The position numbers and the translations under genes were made by a program. The notes beneath the pieces were generated by a model, which ran no database searches, had not been told where the DNA came from, and saw only the letters and a list, made by a program, of their open reading frames with translations. DNA of 64,000 nucleotides from NCBI RefSeq assembly GCF_029211185.1, contig NZ_JARGDO010000001.1, positions 283,414-347,413 on the forward strand, given 5' to 3'. This stretch comes from Tessaracoccus caeni (lineage in GTDB: Bacteria > Actinomycetota > Actinomycetes > Propionibacteriales > Propionibacteriaceae). Each line of letters begins with the position of its first letter. Position 1 is the first letter of the stretch. Shown piece by piece: positions 35,728 through 44,176 of this stretch.

Positions 35728-36543
35728 CTAGCCGACTCGCGTGACTTGCTTGAATTCCAGGTCGACGGGGGTCTCCCGGCCCAGGATCTCAACGAGCGCA
35801 CGCAGGCGCTGGGTGTTGGCGTTGATTTCGGTGATGGTGGCGTGCACCCCGGCGAAGGGGCCGTCGCTGACCATGACGGAGTCGCCGACCTGGAAGTCGA
35901 CGACCTCGACCTTCCGCTTCCGCTGCGCGCTGGCGCCGGCCAATTCGGCCGCGACCTTCGACACGATGGAAGGGGTGAGCATCTTGACGACCTCGTCGAT
36001 GGACAAGGCGACGGGCTGCTGGCCGTGTCCGACGAAGCCGGTGACCGACGGGGTGTGACGGACGGCCGCCCACGACTCGTCGTTCAGCTCCATGCGCACC
36101 AGCACGTAGCCGGGCAGCACGCAGCGGGTGACCGTCTTGCGGGTGTTGTTGCGCACCTCGACCACCTCTTCGGTGGGCACGACGGTCTCGAAGATGAAGT
36201 CCTCCATGTTGAGGGACTGCACGCGGGAGTCGAGGTTCTGCTTGACCCGGTTCTCCATGCCCGAGTAGGTGTGGATCACGTACCACTCGCCCCACTTGGA
36301 CTCCAGATCCTCACGCAGGGACTGGACGGCCGCGGACACCGCGTCGTCGTCCTGAGCGGTGGCTTCGTCGGCCTCGTCCTCATCGTCGTCGAGGACGACG
36401 AGCACATCCTCGTCGTCGGCGTCGACGGTGTCATCGCCGGCGCCGAAGTCGATCTCGACCTCGTCGCCAGCAGCAAGATCCTCGATGGGCCCGAGATCGA
36501 TCTCGAATTCCTGACCCTCGTTCTGGTCGAAGTTCTCAGTCAT
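35728..36543 (-). CDS. nusG: Transcription termination/antitermination protein NusG
   Basis: A 271-residue NusG. Residues about 1-85 are a strongly acidic extension (for example DDDEDEADEATAQDDD) not present in the 181-residue E. coli protein. The NGN domain follows (WYVIHTYSGMENRVKQNL) and then the KOW domain (VGDSVMVSDGPFAGVHATI). It couples RNA polymerase to Rho or the ribosome. Acidic N-terminal extensions are known in actinobacterial NusG. It is 10 bp downstream of secE. Confidence 0.95.
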   Translation of the reverse strand: MTENFDQNEGQEFEIDLGPIEDLAAGDEVEIDFGAGDDTVDADDEDVLVVLDDDEDEADEATAQDDDAVSAAVQSLREDLESKWGEWYVIHTYSGMENRVKQNLDSRVQSLNMEDFIFETVVPTEEVVEVRNNTRKTVTRCVLPGYVLVRMELNDESWAAVRHTPSVTGFVGHGQQPVALSIDEVVKMLTPSIVSKVAAELAGASAQRKRKVEVVDFQVGDSVMVSDGPFAGVHATITEINANTQRLRALVEILGRETPVDLEFKQVTRVG

Positions 36544-36553
36544 CAGTTCGTCC

Positions 36554-36913
36554 CTAGCCTAGTAGTCCGAGTAGCTGCAGAAGGCCCCAGCCGAAGCCCG
36601 TGTCGAGCAGGCCGACGAACGTGATGACGAACAGCACGAAGATCAGCACCGCGAGGAAGTAGGTGGTGAGCTCTGGCCAGGTGGGCCAGACGACCTGCTT
36701 GAGCTCTCCCGCGCTCTGCCTCACGAACTCCGCGGGGTTGGCCGCCTTGTACGGATCGACCTCTTCCCGCTCCCGCTCAGCTTCTGCACGAGTCCGGGTG
36801 GGGGCGCTCTTCTTCACCGGCGCCTTCGCTGTCCTGCGGACGATGGGATCCCCCGTCGCGGGCTGCTGGCCCTCGCCGGTGCTCTTGTCAGAGTCGGGCG
36901 ACTCGTCGCTCAC
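36554..36913 (-). CDS. secE: Preprotein translocase subunit SecE
   Basis: A 119-residue protein of the SecYEG channel. The start is taken as GTG at 36913, which has a purine-rich SD and gives the N-terminus MSDESPDSDKS; a longer frame to 36970 lacks support. A charged N-terminal region of about 60 residues precedes the conserved amphipathic segment (FVRQSAGELKQVVWPTWPEL) and a single membrane helix (residues about 85-108). One-helix SecE is typical of Gram-positive bacteria. Confidence 0.92.
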   Translation of the reverse strand: MSDESPDSDKSTGEGQQPATGDPIVRRTAKAPVKKSAPTRTRAEAEREREEVDPYKAANPAEFVRQSAGELKQVVWPTWPELTTYFLAVLIFVLFVITFVGLLDTGFGWGLLQLLGLLG

Positions 36914-36993
36914 GCTCTTCTTCCCTTCGCCTAACAACAAAAACGCCTCCCCAGAAGGACCGGAAGGCACCGACAGCCCGGAGGGCTGTAGAG

Positions 36994-37066
<73 letters not shown>

Positions 37067-37130
37067 TCACCGATTTCTCCGCCCCGAGGGCGCGGCTCGA
37101 CATTGCCGAGTTTCAACCGGTACGAAGAAA

Positions 37131-38327
37131 CTATAGGCGGTTTGAGCTGGTTTCGCGAACCGAGAGCCCTGGGGAGGTGGTCAGATAGGCCTCGCCAGAG
37201 CCGTCGACGCTCACCTCGTCGGAGGTGTCGAGGAAGACGCAGCCGCCCATCGGCACGGTCAGCTGATCCTGCCCGCTGGAGAACCGCACCGAGCCCTTGG
37301 TGGCGATCGCCAAACCGAATCCTCCCAACGCCAGGCAGGCACCCGGACCGGCGACCTCCAGCCGATGCACCTCGAACTCCTCGACGTGCGGCCGATAGCT
37401 GGTCACGGTGAGCCCGCGCACGGCGTGCCGGTCGCCTCGGAGGATCGTCGGCTCGTGTGCGTCGAACACCCCGATGCGCCGCAGCTCCGGCGCGTCGATG
37501 CGTTTGCGGGTGAGACCGCCGCGCAACACGTTATCGGACGGTGCCATCACCTCCACGCCTACGCCGCGCAGGTGCGCGTGCAACTGGCCGGCCTCGACGA
37601 ACACCGCTTCGCCCGGGGCGAGATCGGCGCGGTTCAGCAGCGCCCCCACCACGACCCCCGGATCGGCGCCGTGATGGCTCGAGGTATAGGTGAGCGTGTC
37701 GGTCAGCGGCCCGGGTCGCTCGTCGGCCAGCCGGGCCATCAGCGACGCGAGTCCGGGCACGGCGGGATCACCCGAGAGCAGCAGGTCGACGGCACCGCTC
37801 AGGTCACCGTCGTCGAGGTGGGCCAATAGCCTCGCGGCCACCCCACGGCCCGCGCGAGCGCCGAGCAGGTCGCGCAGCAGGAGCGCGCTATCGGAGGCCT
37901 CGCGCAGCCCGCAGAGCGCGCTGAACGGCGTGAGCGCGACGAGGATCTCGGGCTTGTGGTGCGGATCCCGGTAGTTGCGGGCCGGATCCTTCGGGGACAG
38001 CCCCCCGCCCGCCTCCCTGGCGAACCCCTCGGCCGCCTGGGTCCGGTTGGGATGCACCTGGATGGACACCGGCGATGCGGCCGCGAGGATCTTCATCAGG
38101 AAGGGCAGCTGTCCGGCGTAGCGTCCCCCCTCAGCCTTGCCGCCGGCGAGGTACTCGTCGAGCGGGAGGCCGTCGCCGATCAGGGACGGCGAGTTGCCGT
38201 GCGCACCGAGCCACAGCTCGGCCAGCGGCAGCCCGGGAGGCTCGATGCCGAGCAGCCCCGGGATCGCGGAGATCGATCCCCAGTGGTAGTCCTTGAGGAC
38301 AGGGCGCAGCGGAAAAACTCCAGTCAT
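37131..38327 (-). CDS. manA: Mannose-6-phosphate isomerase, class I
   Basis: A 398-residue type I phosphomannose isomerase that interconverts fructose-6-P and mannose-6-P. The zinc-site regions are visible as QVHP and DPHHKPEI, and the N-terminal segment KDYHWGSISAIPGLLG is typical. The ATG at 38327 (upstream AAGGCGG) is preferred over the GTG two codons earlier. It supplies mannose-6-P for mannosylated wall polymers, which fits the MptB-like mannosyltransferase in the window. It follows murB by 28 nt. Confidence 0.93.
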   Translation of the reverse strand: MTGVFPLRPVLKDYHWGSISAIPGLLGIEPPGLPLAELWLGAHGNSPSLIGDGLPLDEYLAGGKAEGGRYAGQLPFLMKILAAASPVSIQVHPNRTQAAEGFAREAGGGLSPKDPARNYRDPHHKPEILVALTPFSALCGLREASDSALLLRDLLGARAGRGVAARLLAHLDDGDLSGAVDLLLSGDPAVPGLASLMARLADERPGPLTDTLTYTSSHHGADPGVVVGALLNRADLAPGEAVFVEAGQLHAHLRGVGVEVMAPSDNVLRGGLTRKRIDAPELRRIGVFDAHEPTILRGDRHAVRGLTVTSYRPHVEEFEVHRLEVAGPGACLALGGFGLAIATKGSVRFSSGQDQLTVPMGGCVFLDTSDEVSVDGSGEAYLTTSPGLSVRETSSNRL

Positions 38328-38355
38328 GATCACGACCGCCTTGAGAATGCCGCGA

Positions 38356-39459
38356 CTAGAGCGTCACGCCGACGAGGTTCACCTCGGGCACCAGCGTCAC
38401 CCCGAAGGCTCGCTGCACGCCGTCGCGCACCTCTCGCGCCAGAGCGACGATGTCGTCTGCGCTCGCCCGGCCCCGGTTGGTCAGGGCGAGGACGTGCTTC
38501 GTCGAGAGCGACGCCTCCCCCACCCGATGCCCCCGCTCGAAGCCGGCGTGCTGGATCAGCCACGCCGCGCTGGTCTTCACGCGACCGTCGGCCGTCGGGA
38601 ATCGGGGTGCATCGGCCGGAAGCCGTCCGGCGTCGTCGGCGCTCAGAATGGGGTTGGTGAAGAAAGAACCGGCCGACCAGGTGTCGTGGTCGGCGTCGTC
38701 GAGCACCATGCCCTTGCGACCACGGATCCGGAGCACGGTCTCCCGCACCGCGCGTGCGTCGGCGCGTCGCCCCTGCTCGACGCCGAGTTCGCGGGCCAGT
38801 TCGGCGTAGCGAATCGGAGCGCTGAGCGAGGCCAGCGTGAGCTGGAAGGTGACGCTCAGCACGACGTAGCGACCAGGCTCGCGTTTGAACAAGGAGCTGC
38901 GGTAGGCAAATCCGCAGTCGACGGCGGCGAAGGTGCGGGCCTGACCCGTCTGGCGGTCGTAGGTGCGCACGGAGTACACCAGTTGCTCGACCTCGACACC
39001 ATAGGCCCCGACGTTCTGGATCGGCGTGGCGCCCACGCTGCCGGGGATGCCGGACAGCGCCTCGGCGCCGCCCCACTCCTGCTCGACGGTGTACGCGACG
39101 AAGTCGTCCCAGTTCTCCCCCGCGCCGACGCGGACCACGGCTCCGCCGCAGGCCGACACGTCGGCGTCGATCCTGGTGAGCGCGACCCGCACCACCACTC
39201 CCGGGAAGCCCTCATCGGAGACGAGCACGTTCGACCCGCCTCCCAGGACCAGCACCGGAACTCCTGCGGCGTCGGCGGCGGAGATCTCGTCGATCAGCTC
39301 GCGCTCCGTGCGGGCGACCACGAACCGCTGTGCCGGGCCACCGACCCGCAACGTGGTGTGCGCGCTCAGCGCCGTGGAACCCGAGATCTCCAGGGCATCG
39401 CCGTCGCGCGAGACCTGCTCCACGCTGCACGAGGCCTCTTCAGGAACGATCTCAATCAA
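38356..39459 (-). CDS. murB: UDP-N-acetylmuramate dehydrogenase
   Basis: A 367-residue FAD enzyme that makes UDP-MurNAc for peptidoglycan. The FAD motif GGGSNVLVSDEGFPG is near residue 70, the proton-donor serine in YRSSLFK (Ser188/189), and the C-terminal catalytic Glu359 in PEVNLVG. The start is the TTG at 39459, which has the SD GGAGG; it overlaps the end of the upstream MaoC gene by 8 bp, so translation is coupled. A longer in-frame reading to 39912 is an artefact running through the MaoC gene. Confidence 0.93.
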   Translation of the reverse strand: MIEIVPEEASCSVEQVSRDGDALEISGSTALSAHTTLRVGGPAQRFVVARTERELIDEISAADAAGVPVLVLGGGSNVLVSDEGFPGVVVRVALTRIDADVSACGGAVVRVGAGENWDDFVAYTVEQEWGGAEALSGIPGSVGATPIQNVGAYGVEVEQLVYSVRTYDRQTGQARTFAAVDCGFAYRSSLFKREPGRYVVLSVTFQLTLASLSAPIRYAELARELGVEQGRRADARAVRETVLRIRGRKGMVLDDADHDTWSAGSFFTNPILSADDAGRLPADAPRFPTADGRVKTSAAWLIQHAGFERGHRVGEASLSTKHVLALTNRGRASADDIVALAREVRDGVQRAFGVTLVPEVNLVGVTL

Positions 39460-39868
39460 GGCGCACCTCCGCGCGCGCCGCCCCGAGCACGGTGTCGTCG
39501 CCGCAGGTTGCGGTGAGGGACAGTTTGGCGCCGGTCTCGGTGACCGCCGAGACGCTCGCCCGGTAGACCACCTCGACGCCCTCATCGTCGTCCGGGACGA
39601 CGACGGGCCGGGTGAAGCGGACGAAATAGCTGGTGACCCGGGCGGGATCGCCCACCCAGTCGGTGACGATGCGCAGGCCCGCGCCCATGGTCCACATGCC
39701 GTGCGCGACGACGCCAGGAAGGCCGATCGCCCGAGCATGCCGGTCGGAGAAGTGGATCTCGTTGAAGTCGGTGGATGCACCGGAGTAACGCACGACGCCG
39801 GAGCGGGTGATACGCACGCGCAGCTCGGGCAGCTCGGTGCCCACCGAGACCTCGGAAAGCTCAGGCAT
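39452..39868 (-). CDS. MaoC-family (R)-hydroxyacyl dehydratase, HadB-like
   Basis: A 138-residue hot-dog-fold protein with the hydratase-2 motif: YSGASTDFNEIHFSDRHA followed by GLPGVVAHGMW, including the catalytic Asp and His. It resembles HadB, the catalytic subunit of the mycobacterial FAS-II dehydratase. Its gene overlaps the HadA-like gene by 8 bp upstream and murB by 8 bp downstream. In an organism presumably without mycolic acids it may dehydrate another acyl chain; the substrate is not known. Confidence 0.88.
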   Translation of the reverse strand: MPELSEVSVGTELPELRVRITRSGVVRYSGASTDFNEIHFSDRHARAIGLPGVVAHGMWTMGAGLRIVTDWVGDPARVTSYFVRFTRPVVVPDDDEGVEVVYRASVSAVTETGAKLSLTATCGDDTVLGAARAEVRLD

Positions 39869-40286
39869 TCTCGTCCTCCCTCGTGTGCATCAGCTGCGAA
39901 CGCGCCTCGCACACCGTCCGTCCGTCGACCTTGAGGTCGACCAGCAGGGTGACCATGTCCAGCAGACCGCGATTGCGCACCTTCTCGATCGTGAGATGGG
40001 CGTAGACGAGGTCACCGGGCACGAGCGGCCGCACGACCTCGAAGCCCTGATCGGCGTGCATGGTGCGATTGAGCGCAAGACCCAACTCGTCGTCGTTGAA
40101 GATCGACTCCCATGCCTGCGCGGCGATGACCGCGGCGAAGGTGGGCGGGGCGATGGGGTTCTCGCCGGCGTATCGGGGGTTGTCGTCGCCGAGGGCCGCC
40201 GCGAACTCGGCGATCTTGGCTCGGCTGACCTCGTACGGGGCGGCGGGCGGATAGCTGCGCCCCACATGCTCGGTGGTGATGGGCAT
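39861..40286 (-). CDS. MaoC-like N-terminal dehydratase, HadA-like
   Basis: A 141-residue hot-dog-fold protein that starts MPITTEHVGRSYPPAAPYEVSR and lacks the full catalytic motif, as expected for the substrate-binding partner (HadA) of the adjacent HadB-like subunit. The ATG at 40286 is preferred over an ATG at 40313 because the former has a -10-like TAACCT (40294-40299) close upstream and no SD, consistent with a leaderless mRNA. The order tRNA-Thr, tRNA-Met, rpmG, hadA, hadB matches the mycobacterial locus; hadC is absent. Confidence 0.85.
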   Translation of the reverse strand: MPITTEHVGRSYPPAAPYEVSRAKIAEFAAALGDDNPRYAGENPIAPPTFAAVIAAQAWESIFNDDELGLALNRTMHADQGFEVVRPLVPGDLVYAHLTIEKVRNRGLLDMVTLLVDLKVDGRTVCEARSQLMHTREDENA

Positions 40287-40339
40287 GCAGGCTAGGTTAC
40301 TCGCTGGCGGCAAGCGTCAGACACGACAACAGGAACGAC

Positions 40340-40369
40340 AAAGGGCCGCCCCTTGCGGGACGGCCCTTT
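40340..40369. terminator. Bidirectional terminator after rpmG
   Basis: A 9-bp stem AAAGGGCCG/CGGCCCTTT, extended by 3 bp past one mismatch, closes a 4-nt loop. T runs flank it on both strands. It separates rpmG from the hadA-hadB-murB-manA unit. Confidence 0.8.
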
Positions 40370-40389
40370 TGATGTCTGTTACGCCGAGA

Positions 40390-40560
40390 TCAGCGGGTCT
40401 CGCGGTGCGCCTGGTGGGTGCGGCAGCGCGGGCAGAACTTCTTGAGCTCCAGCCGATCGGGATCGTTGCGGCGGTTCTTCTTGGTGATGTAGTTGCGCTC
40501 CTTGCACTCGGTGCAAGCAAGCGTGATCTTGGGACGAACGTCCCCGCCCTTCTTGGCCAT
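40390..40560 (-). CDS. rpmG: 50S ribosomal protein L33
   Basis: A 56-residue protein beginning [19 protein letters not shown]. It has the zinc-binding CTEC and CPRC pairs, so it is the zinc-containing (C+) form. It sits directly downstream of tRNA-Met, as in other actinobacteria. A zinc-free paralogue, if present, would be elsewhere. Confidence 0.95.
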   Translation of the reverse strand: MAKKGGDVRPKITLACTECKERNYITKKNRRNDPDRLELKKFCPRCRTHQAHRETR

Positions 40561-40614
40561 GTTCTAACTCCTTGCCTGGTGCGCGCCGGATGAGCGCGTT
40601 TGACACTTGGTCGG

Positions 40615-40687
40615 TGACGAGGGCGGGACTTGAACCCGCGACACAGCGATTATGAGCCGCTTGCTCTACCGACTGAGCTACCCCGTC
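40615..40687 (-). tRNA. metT: tRNA-Met (CAT anticodon, elongator)
   Basis: A complete 73-nt cloverleaf on the minus strand with anticodon loop CTCATAA and T-arm GGTTCAAGTCC. The G1-C72 pair rules out the initiator tRNA, which has an unpaired position 1. CCA is not encoded. It is 54 bp upstream of rpmG. Confidence 0.92.
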
Positions 40688-40719
40688 GATGTTCTCACAC
40701 CCTGACGGGCAAAGAACAG

Positions 40720-40792
40720 AGCCCCCATGCGGAATCGAACCGCAGACCTTCTCCTTACCATGGAGACGCTCTACCGACTGAGCTATAGGGGC
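40720..40792 (-). tRNA. thrT: tRNA-Thr (GGT anticodon)
   Basis: A complete 73-nt cloverleaf on the minus strand: acceptor GCCCCTA, anticodon loop ATGGTAA, T-arm GGTTCGATTCC, discriminator T. CCA is not encoded. It lies 32 bp upstream of tRNA-Met and is probably co-transcribed with it. Confidence 0.93.
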
Positions 40793-40905
40793 CAGCGAGG
40801 GATTAACTTACACGACCCCGGACCGGGCTGCCAAATCAGGCGAGCCGAGCCGAAACGCGAGCGTTTCCCACATGCTCAGGCCCCGGATCAATCCGATCTG
40901 GGGCC

Positions 40906-40990
40906 TGGTGGCAGGTGTTGGATTCGAACCAACGTAGGCGATGCCGACGGTTTTACAGACCGCTCCCTTTGGCCGCTCGGGCAACCTGCC
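40906..40990 (-). tRNA. tyrT: tRNA-Tyr (GTA anticodon), with encoded CCA
   Basis: A class II tRNA on the minus strand with a long variable arm: acceptor GGCAGGT, anticodon loop CTGTAAA, T-arm GGTTCGAATCC, discriminator A at 40909. Unlike the other tRNAs here, the 3' CCA is encoded (40906-40908). A hairpin (40878-40906) without a T run follows it. Confidence 0.93.
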
Positions 40991-41115
40991 GTGCTGGATT
41001 TCTCCAGCGACAGGGAACCTTACCAGGGCAACGACCCGCACGGCAAAGCGGGCCTCCGGGCACGCCAATGGCTGGCAGAATGGCAGGCGCAAGGACAAGT
41101 GAGAAGGGATCCGAG

Positions 41116-41607
41116 ATGGCTGCAGACAGCTCGTTCGACGTGGTGAGCAAGGTTGATCGACAGGAGGTCACCAACGCGGTCGACCAGGCGGCCAAGGAGG
41201 TGCGCCAGCGCTTCGATTTCAAGAACACCGACGCCAAGATCGCGCTGAACGGCGAGGCGATCGAGATGGAGGCCGTCTCCGAGGAGCGCGTCAAGGCCGT
41301 GCTCGACGTGCTCCAGTCGAAGCTGGCCCGCCGTGGCGTGAGCCTCAAAGCGCTGAAGGACGGCGAGCCTCGTCCGTCGGGCAAGCTCTGGAAGATCAGC
41401 GCGACGATGCAGGAGGGGATCTCGCAGGACAACGCCAAGAAGGTCTCCAAGCTGATCCGGGACGAAGGCCCCAAGGGCGTGAAGTGCCAGATCCAGGGCG
41501 ACGAACTGCGGATCTCGTCGAAGAAGCGCGACGACCTCCAGGCCACCCAGAAGCTGATCCTCGACCAGGACTACGACTTCGCCGTCCAGTTCGTGAACTA
41601 CCGGTAG
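41116..41607 (+). CDS. yajQ: YajQ family cyclic-di-GMP-binding/nucleotide-binding protein
   Basis: A 163-residue protein of normal length for the family, beginning [20 protein letters not shown] and ending in FAVQFVNYR. It has the two ferredoxin-like halves of YajQ. Homologues bind nucleic acids or cyclic-di-GMP; the role in actinobacteria is not settled. The ATG at 41116 has the SD AAGGGA, so a longer frame running back through tRNA-Tyr is not real. Confidence 0.93.
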   Translation: MAADSSFDVVSKVDRQEVTNAVDQAAKEVRQRFDFKNTDAKIALNGEAIEMEAVSEERVKAVLDVLQSKLARRGVSLKALKDGEPRPSGKLWKISATMQEGISQDNAKKVSKLIRDEGPKGVKCQIQGDELRISSKKRDDLQATQKLILDQDYDFAVQFVNYR

Positions 41608-41620
41608 AACCGTCACCGCC

Positions 41621-42364
41621 ATGGGCGCCGCCGCTCCGGAGACCGGGGATCTCCCACCCGGCTACGGCTACCGGGACGCCCGCACACCCTTCGCGACGAT
41701 GGTGTGGTGGGCGCGGGTCGACAGGGATGGGTCGTACACCGACGCGGCCAACGAGTTCTGGGGGCTGTCGTTCGGCATCAGCGCCGACGGTGCGCCCTCC
41801 GCGACGCTGATCGGGCCGTCGACGCGACCCCGCACGTTGGAGATGCGCGCTGGAGAGCGGGCCTGGGGCGTCGAGTTCGCGCCACACGTATTCGTGCGAG
41901 GGCTGCGTCTCAAACCCATCGACGAGTTGCGGTCGCTGGACACCGACGGCCAGTGGTTCGTGCTGGCCGGCACCCGGTATCCGGTGCCGGGACTCGACGA
42001 CCTCGAGCGACTGGTCGGAGCGCTGGCCGCGCAGGGCGTCCTGGTGTCGGAGCCGCTGGTCGAACGCGCCCTGGACGGCCGGCCCGTGCCCGGCGCCGAA
42101 CGGACCGTGCGCCGCATGATCTCGGAGACCGCGGGGATCGGGCGCAAGAACGTCGAGCAGCTGCGGCGAGCGCGCCACGCGTATCGGCTGCTGCACTCCG
42201 GAATGCCGCCCGCCGAAGCCGCCGTCGCGGCCGGATACACCGACCAGTCCCACATGACCCGAGACTTCCGGCTGTTCGCGGGCTCCACTCCGGGCCGGAT
42301 CCTGCGAGGCGGCGAGGCATCTCCGTTCGACAGCCGGGATGTGGCCGATTCTTCCAATCCCTGA
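41621..42364 (+). CDS. AraC-family transcriptional regulator
   Basis: A 247-residue regulator. The C-terminal 90 residues contain the double helix-turn-helix of the AraC family (PAEAAVAAGYTDQSHMTRDF, then GSTPGRI). The N-terminal part has no clear relative and should bind the effector. It ends 61 bp before the epoxide hydrolase gene in the same direction and probably controls it. It starts 13 bp after yajQ. Confidence 0.85.
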   Translation: MGAAAPETGDLPPGYGYRDARTPFATMVWWARVDRDGSYTDAANEFWGLSFGISADGAPSATLIGPSTRPRTLEMRAGERAWGVEFAPHVFVRGLRLKPIDELRSLDTDGQWFVLAGTRYPVPGLDDLERLVGALAAQGVLVSEPLVERALDGRPVPGAERTVRRMISETAGIGRKNVEQLRRARHAYRLLHSGMPPAEAAVAAGYTDQSHMTRDFRLFAGSTPGRILRGGEASPFDSRDVADSSNP

Positions 42365-42425
42365 GGGGGCTCGTCGGCGGATGCTGGTGCTGTCCCAGCC
42401 AGCCCGATCCCACGAGGAGCTCATC

Positions 42426-43592
42426 ATGAACACCACCACCGCACTCCCCCGCATCCCGCAGAGCGACCTCGACGCCGTCGCCGCCCGGGTGCGCGACGTC
42501 CGACTCCCGCGCCTCGTGCCGAGCGCCGCCGCAGCCCCGGGGCCTGACCAGACGAGGCAGCGTTCCCTTCTCGAGCGCTGGCAGAACGGGTTCGACTGGC
42601 GCGCCGTCGAGGACCGCGTCGACGCCCTTGGCTACCACGAGTCCACCACCGCCGACGGTCGCCGGCTCGCCGCCATCCATTCGCGAGCGGACAACGCCAC
42701 CGGCGTGCCGATCCTGCTCGTCCACGGCTGGCCCGACTCCCCGCTGCGCTTCCTTGAGCTCATCCCCCTGCTCACCACCGCCGGCCACGATGTCGTCGCC
42801 CCCGCCATCCCGGGGTTCTGGCGCAGCTACGAGCCCGAGGGCGAGATGTCCCGCGATCTGGCCGCCGACGATTTCCACGCCCTCATGCTCGAACTCGGCT
42901 ACGGGCGCTATGCAGTGCAGTCGGGCGATTGGGGCAGCGCGGTCGCGCAGTCGATCGCGCTGCGACACCCGGAGGCCGTCGTCGCGCTGCATCTGACCGA
43001 TGTGCCGTTCGACCTGGTCTTCACCATCGTCAAGGAGACGGCGTCGCCGGCGGAACTCGCCTACCAGGTCGCGATCGACAAGTTCGGCCAGGAGGCGCTG
43101 TACCTCAACGCCAACCTGATGCAGCCCAACATGGTGGCCACCGTGCTGGCCGACACGCCGTTCGGCCTCGCCACCTGGATCGGCAGCCTCTACGACGCGT
43201 GGTCCGACACCCCAATCGCCGACGATCACATCATCGCCAACGCGATGCTCCAGTACCTGACCGGCACCGTCCGCTCCTCGATGCGGCTCTACTCCGAGCC
43301 GGCCGCCAGCTGGGATGACGACTCTTGGAACGCGGAGGACGGGGGCGATCAGGACTGGGGTGGCGACGGCGACGCCGCCGACTGGGCTACGGACTGGGTG
43401 CCCGCTAGGGTCGAGGCGCCGACGGCCTTCGCCCTGTTCCCGTCCGACCTCGGCATGGCCCCGCGTGAACTCGCCGAGAAGTTCTTCGCCGTCGAACGCT
43501 TCACGATCATGCCCCGAGGCGGCCATTTCGCCGCCTTGGAGGAGCCCCAGCTGCTCGCCGACGACATCCTCAGCTTCTTCGCGGCGCGGTAG
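42426..43592 (+). CDS. Epoxide hydrolase-type alpha/beta hydrolase
   Basis: A 388-residue hydrolase with an N-terminal EHN-like segment (DWRAVEDRVDALGYHES) before the alpha/beta fold. The oxyanion motif HGWP is at 100-103, the nucleophile Asp168 in QSGDWGSAV and the base His367 in PRGGHFAALEEP. Before the last catalytic region there is an unusual acidic, Trp/Asp/Gly-rich insert at about residues 298-323 (DGGDQDWGGDGDAADWATDW). The start ATG has the SD GAGGAG. Substrate unknown; detoxification is likely, with the upstream AraC protein as its regulator. Confidence 0.88.
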   Translation: MNTTTALPRIPQSDLDAVAARVRDVRLPRLVPSAAAAPGPDQTRQRSLLERWQNGFDWRAVEDRVDALGYHESTTADGRRLAAIHSRADNATGVPILLVHGWPDSPLRFLELIPLLTTAGHDVVAPAIPGFWRSYEPEGEMSRDLAADDFHALMLELGYGRYAVQSGDWGSAVAQSIALRHPEAVVALHLTDVPFDLVFTIVKETASPAELAYQVAIDKFGQEALYLNANLMQPNMVATVLADTPFGLATWIGSLYDAWSDTPIADDHIIANAMLQYLTGTVRSSMRLYSEPAASWDDDSWNAEDGGDQDWGGDGDAADWATDWVPARVEAPTAFALFPSDLGMAPRELAEKFFAVERFTIMPRGGHFAALEEPQLLADDILSFFAAR

Positions 43593-43654
43593 CACGAGAG
43601 CCCCCGACGGTGCCGGTAGCCTGATCCCAGCCACACCGTCGAAAAGGGGACTCC

Positions 43655-44176
43655 ATGACCCAACTGAACCTGCGCCCCTTGCGGGCGAGCGACGCGGCCG
43701 ATGTCCTGGCAGCCTTCCAATCTGATCCCCGGATGGCCCGCCAGGGCACCGTGCGCACCTTCGACGAGGCGGAGGGCTACGTCTCCGACCTGCTCGGCAC
43801 CCCCACTCAGTACCCTTTCGCCATCGCCGACGAGGACCGTCTGGTCGGGCTGATCTGCGTCACCGTCGATCCGGTGAACAAGGTGGGCTGGTTCTGGTAC
43901 TGGATGAACGCCTCGCACCGGGGACGCGGCTGGGCATCGGCATCCGCTGCCACGGTGGCCAACTGGGCGCTACGGGCGGGTGGCTGCGAACGCTTGGAGC
44001 TGGGGCATCGCGCGGACAATCCCCTCTCTGGAAATGTCGCGGGCTTCGCAGGATTCATCCGCGAGGGCCGGGAGCGCGGCAAGTTCCTGATCGACGGTGA
44101 GCGCATCGACGTGCTCACCTATGGCCGGCTGACCACCGATCCCTGGCCCGTCTCGGAACTGGAGATCTCCTGGTGA
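43655..44176 (+). CDS. GNAT N-acetyltransferase (RimJ/RimL-like)
   Basis: A 173-residue acetyltransferase with an acetyl-CoA loop around HRGRGWASASAATVANWAL and a preceding beta strand (KVGWFWYWMN). The start ATG has an SD (AAAAGGGGA). The target is unknown. It overlaps the exonuclease gene by 4 bp (GTGA), so the two are co-translated. Confidence 0.83.
   Translation: MTQLNLRPLRASDAADVLAAFQSDPRMARQGTVRTFDEAEGYVSDLLGTPTQYPFAIADEDRLVGLICVTVDPVNKVGWFWYWMNASHRGRGWASASAATVANWALRAGGCERLELGHRADNPLSGNVAGFAGFIREGRERGKFLIDGERIDVLTYGRLTTDPWPVSELEISW

Noticed and set aside
39460-39912. N-terminal extension of murB to an upstream ATG
   Set aside because: It would read through the whole MaoC-like gene in another frame. 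The TTG at 39459 has a good SD and gives the normal MurB length.
40379-40606. A 75-codon minus-strand frame at the L33 locus
   Set aside because: It is another reading frame over rpmG. The true gene is the 56-codon frame 40390-40560 with the CTEC and CPRC zinc pairs.
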